A DNA stretch of 64,000 bases from Planctomycetaceae bacterium (GTDB lineage Bacteria > Planctomycetota > Planctomycetia > Pirellulales > Pirellulaceae): assembly GCA_020638995.1 (NCBI GenBank), contig JACKHM010000003.1:124001-188000 (forward strand). The letters run 5' to 3'. The translations under genes and the position numbers were made by a program. The notes under the pieces were generated by a model that saw nothing but the letters and a program-made list of their open reading frames with translations, had not been told where the DNA came from and did not search any database. Of the stretch, positions 54,139 through 62,403 are shown piece after piece (position 1 is the first letter of the stretch; every line of letters starts with the position of its first letter).

Positions 54139-54576
54139 AGGCTAGAGCACCGAAGGGGCGGAAGGGACGCTTGTCCAAAACGTACCATGATCGTGTCTCG
54201 CGGCCTGCGGTCAACCGGCCATCGAACCGGTGGTTACCGTTGGTCTGGGAGCCGACAGATCGCACGTTGGGCTGGTAAATTTAGCGTGCCGCCTCGCGCC
54301 GTCTCCTGCGTTTCCAAAGCTGGCTTTTCAAGGGAGGCTTCGTCGAGTGTGAAGGAACTTGTTGTTAAAGGCGGACATCTCCTCGAACAGGACTCGCCCT
54401 CGGATCGTGGACGCAGCCAGCGACCCCCCTCTCTCGAACCGTGTGTATGGCTTTGCTGCGGCGTTTCTCTGGGGATTTCGCAGCGAGGGCGGCACAAAGT
54501 CTTCGGCAGCATTGTACTGCGGCGACCGATCACGGTTGTTAATATGATATGTGGACATTAAAGTATTGATACCCTC
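54139..54576. other. Divergent intergenic stretch
   Basis: This lies between the minus-strand desaturase-like gene and the plus-strand Rrf2 regulator. No convincing gene is seen. The stretch becomes AT-rich near 54537-54575, just upstream of the proposed Rrf2 promoter, a place where an operator could lie. No clean palindrome was found there. Confidence 0.4.
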
Positions 54577-54604
54577 TTGACGCGTTGTCGCAGCACGGTA
54601 AATT
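54577..54604 (+). promoter_or_regulatory. Possible sigma-70-type promoter of the Rrf2 gene
   Basis: TTGACG (54577-54582) and TAAATT (54599-54604) are separated by 16 bases, 29 bases before the Rrf2 start codon. Both boxes are near consensus. Rrf2 genes are often autoregulated, so an operator may overlap it. Confidence 0.45.
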
Positions 54605-54633
54605 GAACGCAGAGTTTCGGGAGTGGATTAGGA

Positions 54634-55095
54634 ATGAAACTTCTTTCTGATGCATGTGAGTATGGGTTGCGAGCGGTCGTGTGGCTGGCTCAACGCCCGC
54701 TAGAACCACACAAGGCAAAGGATATTGCACATGGCATCGAGGCGGCTTCCGGCTACCTGGTCAAAGTACTTCAGGATCTAACCAAGGCCGGAATTCTCTC
54801 CGCGCGGCGAGGGAGTCAAGGTGGGTTCATGCTGCGGGTCGATCCTGCGGTCCTGACGCCGTTGGATGTCATCAATGCCATAGATCCTTTGGAACGCAGC
54901 CTGACCAACCCGCCAAAAAGTGATGGTAACACAATGGCCCAGTGTCCCATCCATCGCTGCATTGATGATACGTTAGGGATGATTGAAGAGAACTTTCGAA
55001 CGGTTACGATCCAAGATGTTATCTTGGGCGATACCGTACCAGGGCGAATGCCCGACGCGTTTCAGACGCCGCCACTACAAACGTCAGGTGGCTAA
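54634..55095 (+). CDS. Rrf2-family transcriptional regulator
   Basis: A 153-residue protein of typical Rrf2 length. The N-terminal winged helix reads MKLLSDACEYGLRAVVWLAQ, KAKDIAHGIEAASGYLVKVLQDL, GILSARRGSQGGFML (wing). The cysteine region has only CPIHRC (Cys104, Cys109), a CX4C pair; the third cysteine found in Fe-S binding members such as NsrR and IscR is not seen, though Cys8 exists. It may sense redox state or a ligand rather than hold a standard cluster. It precedes the RidA-like/DUF1549/DUF1501/PPC string on the same strand and is the likely regulator of it. Confidence 0.88.
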   Translation: MKLLSDACEYGLRAVVWLAQRPLEPHKAKDIAHGIEAASGYLVKVLQDLTKAGILSARRGSQGGFMLRVDPAVLTPLDVINAIDPLERSLTNPPKSDGNTMAQCPIHRCIDDTLGMIEENFRTVTIQDVILGDTVPGRMPDAFQTPPLQTSGG

Positions 55096-55212
55096 ACAGA
55101 TGAGTGCAGGATTTAGATCAATACATCAATGAAAACACTTTTCCCGTAGTTACTTTGTTTTTGCGCAACGGATTGCGTCTCCCTGGTAGCAACGGGGTCG
55201 GAGGCGAGCGTA

Positions 55213-56631
55213 GTGAACAAGTCCATCAAGCCAAGCTCAAACGTGCCGGTCGGTGATAACGAGCAAGGCAATGGCCAGCAAACACAGGACTCGCCAGCAC
55301 GCCGATCGCACGCTGCTGTATGCTATCGCATGGAACCTTCCAAGCGAATGTTGTCTCACAACGGGTGTCACTTCTCGCATCTTTCTGGTGACGGCAATCA
55401 TATGCCACCGTGCCTGTTGTGCAATCAAGAGCACAGCTTAGTCGAGTTGGAAAAGGTTTCTCGCGTGGCGTTGATGATCACTCCCGAGGGCAGCGGTGAG
55501 GTCGTAGACCAAGCGTGGGAGGCGGTTTCGACGATCCGAGCAATCTTAAAGCAGCAGCCGGTACCGATGACGGTCACTTCCCAAACGGTCTTTCTGCGGC
55601 GGGCTGAAGATGCTGATGTTTGTCGCAAACTATTCGCTGCTTATTTTGGCGATCATGTTCCCGCAACGAACTTCATCGTTCAACCTCCTTGTGGTGGACA
55701 AGCACTTGCCATCGAAGCTTGGGCTCTGGGTGGGGAAGGCGTCGATGTACAGTTTCCGCAACCGAATGTAGTCACGGTCGCCTACGATGGTTTGCGATGG
55801 ACGCAGATATCGGGCATCTGTCCGCCCCCATCTGCCGAGACCGCATACCAACAGGCGGAGACGGCATTTGACGAGTTGGCCGCGCGGCTAGCGCACGCGG
55901 GTGCCTCATTCAACGATGTTGTACGCACTTGGCTGTATCAAGGCGGGATCACTGAGCCTGAAGACGGAATCGAGCGCTATCGTGAACTGAACCGGGCGCG
56001 AACAGACTTCTTTGACAAACAAGAGTCCTTGGGACGCATGTCGATTCAGCGTGGACGTGCTGCCTTTTATCCAGCTAGTACCGGGATTGGTATGGCCGGG
56101 CGCGGGCTGGCAGTCAGTTGCCTCGCCCTTCAAACGCAACGGACCGACGTTCAGCTTCAGCCTCTGGAGAATCCCCAGCAGGTTCCTGCATTCGACTATG
56201 CCAAGAGCTTTTCCGCGAAAAGTCCGAAGTTCTCGCGGGCAATGGCCGTGATCATAGGGGACTACGTCACGACTTGGATTTCTGGAACTGCCAGCATTGT
56301 TAACTCCGAAAGCGTCTATCTGGGCGATATTGAAAAACAGACGGAGCAAACGATCAATAATATCGAGCGACTCATCAGTCCTTACAACTTCGAGCGTCAC
56401 GGCATGGTCGGAGCGGGAGCACATCTTCCCGACTTGGCGAAGGTACGAGTATACGTCAAACGGCCCGAGGACTACGAGAAGTGCCGTGCCGTCTGCGAGC
56501 GGCGTCTAGGTCCCTTACCAACGATCTATGCTCAGGCGGATGTATGCCGGTCGAATCTACTGGTCGAAATCGAAGGCGTTGCTTTCTCCAAAGTTAGCGA
56601 ACGGGAAAAGAGTTCAGAACGAGGTGCATGA
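55213..56631 (+). CDS. RidA-superfamily protein, FkbO/Hyg5 chorismatase-like, three RidA-like domains
   Basis: A 472-residue protein starting at GTG 55213, eight bases after GGAGG. An N-terminal CLLC pair precedes three segments that each read like a RidA/YjgF domain: about 75-190 (PATNFIVQPPCGGQALAIE), 200-330 (TYPE: GASFNDVVRTWLYQGGI with YPASTGIGMAG), and 345-460 (ISGTASIVNSESVYLGDI with LAKVRVYVKRPEDY and LLVEIEGVAFS). The last two resemble chorismatases of the FkbO/Hyg5 group, which split chorismate to pyruvate plus a hydroxybenzoate or dihydrobenzoate. The stop overlaps the DUF1549 start (ATGA). Chorismate activity is plausible, not shown. Confidence 0.75.
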   Translation: MNKSIKPSSNVPVGDNEQGNGQQTQDSPARRSHAAVCYRMEPSKRMLSHNGCHFSHLSGDGNHMPPCLLCNQEHSLVELEKVSRVALMITPEGSGEVVDQAWEAVSTIRAILKQQPVPMTVTSQTVFLRRAEDADVCRKLFAAYFGDHVPATNFIVQPPCGGQALAIEAWALGGEGVDVQFPQPNVVTVAYDGLRWTQISGICPPPSAETAYQQAETAFDELAARLAHAGASFNDVVRTWLYQGGITEPEDGIERYRELNRARTDFFDKQESLGRMSIQRGRAAFYPASTGIGMAGRGLAVSCLALQTQRTDVQLQPLENPQQVPAFDYAKSFSAKSPKFSRAMAVIIGDYVTTWISGTASIVNSESVYLGDIEKQTEQTINNIERLISPYNFERHGMVGAGAHLPDLAKVRVYVKRPEDYEKCRAVCERRLGPLPTIYAQADVCRSNLLVEIEGVAFSKVSEREKSSERGA

Positions 56632-58505
56632 TGGCAGGCCACTTGGCTCGACATGCAGACGGTCGACTCATCCATGCGGACGCACACCGCCACGCAAATA
56701 AAAACATCGACTGGGCCATCGTGGCTGGCGGCGCGCTCTGCGGTGCCTTGGCAGTGATTATGGGAGCCGCATTACTGTGGCCGGCTACCGGTGGTTCTAT
56801 CTCAGAGTCACGTTTGTATCCTCCAACGAGTGTAATCGCACGAGGGCTCGAAGCAGAGAAAGAGCGAGCTCTACATCGGCAAGAGCATTCATCGTCGACC
56901 GAATGGGATCTGCCAGGCGGTCGACGGCAGGCAAGCGAGCGACCGGTCGCATCAACAGGATTCGACTTTGCCTTCAGCGGTGAAGTGGGGCGGGAAGGAA
57001 CAGGTTCAACACAAGCTGTCTTCGAGAGTGAACAGCCGCTCGAAGTTCAGAACCGAATTGACGATCTCGTCTTCGCAAGATGGGGTAAGCTAGGCATTGA
57101 ACCTGCGAACTTGTGTTCGGATGCCGTATTCCTTCGACGCGTCTATGTCGATGTGCTCGGTACGTTGCCGACCCTGGAGGAGACACAGCAGTTTCTTGAT
57201 GATCCCAGCGCCACAAAGCGATCCGCCCTCATCGAGCAAGTCTTGGAACGTCCCGAGTACGCAGATTACTCGGCGATGAAGTGGTGTGACCTGCTTCGCG
57301 TGAAAGCTGAGTTTCCCATCAAACTGTGGCCCAATGCGGCGCAGGCGTATCATCGATGGATACGAACGGCCATCGCGAACAACATGGCTTACGACGACTT
57401 CGCTCGCGAGCTGCTGACCGCGTCTGGCAGCAATTTTCGCACACCCCAAGTCAACTTCTATCGCGCGGTACAAAGTAAGGAGCCCGAAGGTATTACGGAA
57501 GCAGTTGCCCTGGCGTTTCTGTGCGAACGCATCGATAACTGGCCTGCGTATCGCTTGGAGGGGATGAGCGCGTTCTTCTCGCAGGTTGGCTATAAACCGA
57601 CGGGAGAGTGGAAAGAGGAGATCGTCTACTTTGATCCGCGCAAGACGAACGATACGACCGGCAACAAGCCGTTGAACGCCGTATTTCCTAATGGCTCCGC
57701 AGCTCATATTTCTCCGGGGCAGGACCCAAGACAAGTATTCACCGAATGGTTGGTCGCAAAAGACAATCCGTGGTTCGCCAGAGCGATGGCTAACCGAGTT
57801 TGGTATTGGCTGCTGGGAAAGGGAATCGTCGATCCGCCGGATGATGTTCGAGCGGGAAATCCGGCAACGAACCTGCCGCTTCTGAATCATCTTGCCGAAG
57901 AATTTACAACGCATGATTACGATATCAAGCATCTCTTTCGGCAGATTCTCAACTCGCACACCTATCAACTCTCCTCGATTCCCCATAGCGATAATTCGCG
58001 GGCCGCCGAAGCGTTTGCGTACTATCCCGTACAGCGGTTGGATGCGGAGGTAATCATTGACGCGATCTGTCAGCTCACGGGCACAACTGAGATCTATTCG
58101 AGCATCATTCCCGAGCCCTTTACATTTCTACCTGACAATCAGCGCGCTATTGCGTTGCCAGACGGAAGCATTACCAGCAGCTTTCTCGAAATGTTTGGCC
58201 GACCTCCTCGTGATACCGGCTTGGTGTCAGAACGCAACAATCAATTTTCTGCGGCCCAAGCCCTACATCTTTTGAACTCCAATCATCTCCGAAGAAAACT
58301 AAAAGAGGGCGAGCGGATGAGGGAGTTCTTGCAGCAAGCCGTAGCCTCGCCAGACCCGACGGAATTGATCTATATGGCAATTCTTTCGCGCCGCCCGAGT
58401 GAAACCGAACGATACGATGTGAGCGGCCTTTGCCAGTCTACAAATAGTGCGCAGGACGTTGTCTGGGCGCTTGTGAATACCGACGAGTTCCTATTTCGGC
58501 ACTAG
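56628..58505 (+). CDS. DUF1549/DUF1553 protein lacking heme motifs, membrane-anchored
   Basis: A 625-residue protein. Instead of a cytochrome domain it begins with a basic stretch and one transmembrane helix (about 27-52). DUF1549 is clear (AVFLRRVYVDVLGTLPT, SAMKWCDLLRVK, WIRTAIANNMAYDDFARELL) and so is DUF1553 (ANRVWYWLLGKGIVDPPDDVR, FGRPPRDTGLVSERN, LHLLNSNHL). Where relatives have CA(Q/R)CHxHP it reads FLCERIDNWP, so the CXXCH is gone. It overlaps the RidA-like gene upstream and precedes DUF1501 by 18 bases. It looks like a heme-free variant adapted to a particular partner. Confidence 0.9.
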   Translation: MMAGHLARHADGRLIHADAHRHANKNIDWAIVAGGALCGALAVIMGAALLWPATGGSISESRLYPPTSVIARGLEAEKERALHRQEHSSSTEWDLPGGRRQASERPVASTGFDFAFSGEVGREGTGSTQAVFESEQPLEVQNRIDDLVFARWGKLGIEPANLCSDAVFLRRVYVDVLGTLPTLEETQQFLDDPSATKRSALIEQVLERPEYADYSAMKWCDLLRVKAEFPIKLWPNAAQAYHRWIRTAIANNMAYDDFARELLTASGSNFRTPQVNFYRAVQSKEPEGITEAVALAFLCERIDNWPAYRLEGMSAFFSQVGYKPTGEWKEEIVYFDPRKTNDTTGNKPLNAVFPNGSAAHISPGQDPRQVFTEWLVAKDNPWFARAMANRVWYWLLGKGIVDPPDDVRAGNPATNLPLLNHLAEEFTTHDYDIKHLFRQILNSHTYQLSSIPHSDNSRAAEAFAYYPVQRLDAEVIIDAICQLTGTTEIYSSIIPEPFTFLPDNQRAIALPDGSITSSFLEMFGRPPRDTGLVSERNNQFSAAQALHLLNSNHLRRKLKEGERMREFLQQAVASPDPTELIYMAILSRRPSETERYDVSGLCQSTNSAQDVVWALVNTDEFLFRH

Positions 58506-58523
58506 TTGCCCAGGAGGTTTGTC

Positions 58524-59894
58524 ATGTCTCGAACACATTCAAACTGTGGTTGTTCTATGTGGGGTGAACCGCTGACTCGTCGTCAGGCAATTCAGTGCGG
58601 GCTGCTTAATTCGGCTGGTATGTTGATTGCTTCGCGATTACTCGCTCAAGAGACAGCTGGTTCAACGAGTCCGTCCGCGAAGGCTAAAGCTGTTATTCAA
58701 ATCTGGCTGGCTGGGGGGCCGTCACACACCGACACTTTCGATCCGAAGCCAGCCGCCGGCGTAGAGTACACGGGGCCTCTCAAGAGCACATGCACCACAA
58801 ATGTCGAGGGGATTCGTATCGGCGAACTCTTGACCGAACTCAGCAAGCTCGCCGACAAGTACTCGTTGGTGCGCAGCTTTACGCACGGACAGAATGGACA
58901 TGAGACGGCGTCGTATTTGACACAAACGGGACGAATGCCGGGAAGAATTGTGTTTCCCGCTGCCGGAGCCGTGGTCACCGCTTTTAAGGGCTTTGACGAG
59001 TCGCCAGGAAATGGGACGGAAAGTCTGATTCCACCCTACGTCGTACTGACAAGCCCTCAGGGCCGCTTCTCGGAGGCGGGGTTCATGGGGACGAAATACA
59101 AGCCGTTCGCTACCGGGGGAGATCCGAACGCAGCACGCTTTGCGGTCGAGGGAATTGTAGCGCCCGATCTCTCCGATGCGCAGCAAATGCAGCGGCGCGA
59201 TCTACTTCAGCGTGTGAACTCGCTAGGCAACTCCCTGAAACGCGAAACGGAACTGGCCGTTGCAACAAAGTCCCGAGAACATGCGTACGATCTCATGCTT
59301 GGCGATGCAGGAAGCGTGTTTGACCTGCGGCAGGAAGATACCGCGTTGCGGGAGCGATATGGTCGCACGAAGTTTGGCCAATCGTGTCTGGCGGCGCGCA
59401 GATTGGTCGAGCAGGGAACCAAGTACGTCACGATTAATCACGGTGGATGGGACACTCACAAAGACCACTTCCCACAGATGCGGCGTAAACTTCCCGAGTT
59501 GGACCGCGGACTGGCCACATTGATCGCCGACTTGTCGGACAGAGGCTTGCTCGACAGCACCATCGTTTGGTGCATCGGCGAGTTTGGACGCTCGCCAAAG
59601 GTCGCCAATGAATCGCCCTGGAACGGAGGAAGGCATCACTTCGGTTCCGTGTTCTCGACGCTCCTTGCCGGTGGCGGCTTTCAAGGTGGACAGATCGTCG
59701 GCGAGTCGAACGCAACCAGCGAGCGAGTCAAAGATCGTCCCGTTTATCCAGGTGATCTGATCGGGACGATGTATCAGCTCCTGGGCATCGATCCGGAAGC
59801 AAGCCTGCCGCATCCGCGAGGCGATTTCATTCGAGCGACACCGGGAGAAGATGAGGGATTAGAATCGGCAGGTCGTTTGACGGAGATTGTCTAG
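58524..59894 (+). CDS. DUF1501 exported protein
   Basis: A 456-residue DUF1501 protein. ATG 58524 follows a perfect AGGAGG (58512-58517). The leader with PLTRRQAIQCGLLNSAGM looks Tat-like. Motifs: IQIWLAGGPSHTDTFDPKP, LVRSFTHGQNGHET, YLTQTGRMPG, TINHGGWDTHKDHF, IVWCIGEFGRSPKV, GGRHHFGSVFSTLLAGGG. It is the standard partner of DUF1549/DUF1553 proteins and lies directly after one here. The alkaline-phosphatase-like fold suggests hydrolysis, but family activity is unproven. Confidence 0.93.
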   Translation: MSRTHSNCGCSMWGEPLTRRQAIQCGLLNSAGMLIASRLLAQETAGSTSPSAKAKAVIQIWLAGGPSHTDTFDPKPAAGVEYTGPLKSTCTTNVEGIRIGELLTELSKLADKYSLVRSFTHGQNGHETASYLTQTGRMPGRIVFPAAGAVVTAFKGFDESPGNGTESLIPPYVVLTSPQGRFSEAGFMGTKYKPFATGGDPNAARFAVEGIVAPDLSDAQQMQRRDLLQRVNSLGNSLKRETELAVATKSREHAYDLMLGDAGSVFDLRQEDTALRERYGRTKFGQSCLAARRLVEQGTKYVTINHGGWDTHKDHFPQMRRKLPELDRGLATLIADLSDRGLLDSTIVWCIGEFGRSPKVANESPWNGGRHHFGSVFSTLLAGGGFQGGQIVGESNATSERVKDRPVYPGDLIGTMYQLLGIDPEASLPHPRGDFIRATPGEDEGLESAGRLTEIV

Positions 59895-59953
59895 TGTCGA
59901 TCAAGCGATACACGCGATTTGGTCATCGCGACATTTGCGTTACGGAGTGAACA

Positions 59954-62260
59954 ATGCGTGAGGGAGTCAACTTGATTCGGAATATCGGCTCGATCCTAGC
60001 CTTTGTCGCGATCGCAATCCCAGCAAACGTCTTGGCCCAACGTGGTGAGAAGGATCCGCACGTCGCTTACGCCTTTCCCGCAGGGTGCCAACAAGGCGAG
60101 TCGTGTTATATCGTCGTGGGAGGCCAGTATCTGAGAGAAGCAGAAGAAGCTCATCTCTCTGGTGAGGGTGTCGAAGTGGAATTCGTGAGGTGGTATCGCC
60201 CCATGACTCAAGGCGAATACAACAACCTACGGATGACACTCAGTGATGTGCGAGATGCCTTGATCGAGGATCGTGCCGCGTTGGGAAACACGACACCACC
60301 AACGGAAGAGGAGGTTCTGAAGGCAGCCGGAATTACGGATGAGCAACGACGCGAGATGGAGATTTTTCTCCAACGTGATCGTGATCCTAAACGCCAACCG
60401 AACGAGCAGCTGGTGGAAGAAGTTACGCTCAAGCTGACAGTAGCCCGCGATGCGCCGCTCGGCAAACGCGAACTGAGGATGCTCACCGAGACGTCGATGT
60501 CGAATCCGATTTGGCTGCACATTGGCAAGTGGCCGGAGGTACGTGAGGCGGAACCGAACGATGTGCAACCTGACGATGTAATCGACCAGCTACCAATCGT
60601 TGTCAACGGTCAGATCATGCCTGGAGACACCGACACGTTCTCATTTTTCGCGCGCAAAGGCACGCGACTGGTCATACAGGCCGCCGCCCGTGAAGTCATT
60701 CCATATCTGGCGGATGCGGTGCCAGGTTGGTTCCAAGCGATTATGGCTTTGACGGATTCGAGTGGTAAAGAAGTGTCCTACTCGGATTCGTTCCACTACC
60801 GACAAGACCCCGTCATTTATTACGAAGTGCCTCGAGACGACCGGTACACCGTTCTGATTCGCGACTCGCTGTATCGAGGACGTGAGGACTTTGTGTACCG
60901 GCTAACTTTGGGCGAGCTGCCATTTGTCACCAGCGTTTTTCCGCTAGGCGCGCGAGTGGACTCGGAGGTTACGGTCGAGTTAGAGGGTTGGAACCTCGCC
61001 AGTGACACGCTCCAAGTAAAAATGTTGCCCCGGCGTCATTATCGACCAGTGCAATGGTACGAGGCTCCTCAGTATGACGGGACGCCCATCCGTTTTCCGA
61101 TGCAAATCGATCGATTGCCTGAGTTGCTCGACCAGGAACCAAACAACGATTTGAGCAGTTGTCAGGAAGTCAAAACGCGAATGATCATCAATGGCCGCAT
61201 CGACTATCCTGGCGATCGAGATATCTTTCGCCTCGACGGATTCGGGCGGCTGGTCGCGGAGGTGCATGCGCGTCGTCATGGTTCGCCCTTGGACTCGGTC
61301 CTGACGATTACGGATGCTCAGGGTAACGAAATCGCCTACAACGACGACCATGAAGATAAGTCGCAATCGTTCTTGACGCACCATGCAGATTCCCATCTGG
61401 AGGTCGTCATTCCCAGCAAAGGCGATTACTATTTACACGTTAATGACGCCCAAAGCAAAGGTGGCAAAGACTTCATCTATCGATTGGACCTGCGGGCTCC
61501 AGAACCGGACTACGAGTTGCGTGTCGTGCCTTCGAGCATCATCGCGCGGGCGGGGTCCATTGTTCCAATTACCGTGTTCGCGCTTCGCACGGATGACTTT
61601 TCCGAAGACATCGAGCTGTCGCTGGTCGACCCGCCGAACGGATTTCATCTCGACGGAGGAATCATTCCAGGAGAAGTCGATCGTCTCCGTATGACTTTGG
61701 CAGTGCCAACAACGCCGCCCGATGCGCCGGTAATCCTGGAAATGGAAGGCAGAGCGAGGCGCGGCAAGGGTAACAGCACGATCCTCACCCGACCTGGTGT
61801 TCCCGCCGAACACATGATGCAAGCCTTCATCTGGTACCACTTGGTACCCGTCGAGAATTGGAACGTGATTATCAGCGGGAAACCTCGTACGATGCCGCCA
61901 TTCGCCATTGTCACTCCGGATCGACGTCTGGACCTTATTCGCGGCAAGGAGGCAATTCTGAACGTGAGGCCTCTGGTGAAGAATATCGCGACGAGGGAGA
62001 TGAGAGTTGAAATCGACGATCCACCTAAGGGTGTGACGGCCGAGATTATTACCGATCATACCAACAAGTTTGCTGTGAAGCTGAACGTCGATGCGGAGGA
62101 ATCTGAGCCCGGCGTGCGCGGCAACCTAATCTTCAATGTCTACCGCGAAACCACACCGCCCCCGACGGAAAACGACCCCAATCCGCGCCCGCGTCGCACC
62201 GACTATGGCCTGCTGCCAGCTATCCCCTTCGAACTATCACAACATCAAGCAACGCGTTGA
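59954..62260 (+). CDS. Exported PPC-domain protein
   Basis: A 768-residue protein; ATG 59954 follows ACGGAG. Signal peptide about residues 1-28 (ending NVLAQ). The N-terminal region has AYAFPAGCQQGESCYIVVGGQYL, an Ig-like start common to these proteins, with a charged helical insert (about 90-150). PPC-like domains follow at about 195-310 and 390-500: REAEPNDVQPDDVID, MPGDTDTFSFFARKG, RDDRYTVLIRDSLYRG and YPGDRDIFRLDGFG. The rest is beta-rich. It closes the DUF1549-DUF1501-PPC string and is probably its binding or substrate-recognition part. Confidence 0.86.
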   Translation: MREGVNLIRNIGSILAFVAIAIPANVLAQRGEKDPHVAYAFPAGCQQGESCYIVVGGQYLREAEEAHLSGEGVEVEFVRWYRPMTQGEYNNLRMTLSDVRDALIEDRAALGNTTPPTEEEVLKAAGITDEQRREMEIFLQRDRDPKRQPNEQLVEEVTLKLTVARDAPLGKRELRMLTETSMSNPIWLHIGKWPEVREAEPNDVQPDDVIDQLPIVVNGQIMPGDTDTFSFFARKGTRLVIQAAAREVIPYLADAVPGWFQAIMALTDSSGKEVSYSDSFHYRQDPVIYYEVPRDDRYTVLIRDSLYRGREDFVYRLTLGELPFVTSVFPLGARVDSEVTVELEGWNLASDTLQVKMLPRRHYRPVQWYEAPQYDGTPIRFPMQIDRLPELLDQEPNNDLSSCQEVKTRMIINGRIDYPGDRDIFRLDGFGRLVAEVHARRHGSPLDSVLTITDAQGNEIAYNDDHEDKSQSFLTHHADSHLEVVIPSKGDYYLHVNDAQSKGGKDFIYRLDLRAPEPDYELRVVPSSIIARAGSIVPITVFALRTDDFSEDIELSLVDPPNGFHLDGGIIPGEVDRLRMTLAVPTTPPDAPVILEMEGRARRGKGNSTILTRPGVPAEHMMQAFIWYHLVPVENWNVIISGKPRTMPPFAIVTPDRRLDLIRGKEAILNVRPLVKNIATREMRVEIDDPPKGVTAEIITDHTNKFAVKLNVDAEESEPGVRGNLIFNVYRETTPPPTENDPNPRPRRTDYGLLPAIPFELSQHQATR

Positions 62261-62287
62261 GTGATTCTGCACAGTTTTGTGCGTCAC
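62261..62287. terminator. Hairpin directly after the PPC gene stop
   Basis: GTGA (62261-62264) pairs with TCAC (62284-62287) and GCACA (62269-62273) with TGTGC (62278-62282) around a GTTT loop. It starts on the base after the stop codon, between convergent genes. There is no T-run, so it may be a 3'-end structure rather than an intrinsic terminator. Confidence 0.4.
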
Positions 62288-62403
62288 TGGTGAGGGATCG
62301 AATCTGCGCGTCTTCGTCTCGACCGCGCGGGTAGTAGCCTTCTAGGCCATCGATCCGATCGACGCAGAACGCCAACTCGCGGATCTCATCGTACGCACAA
62401 AAG

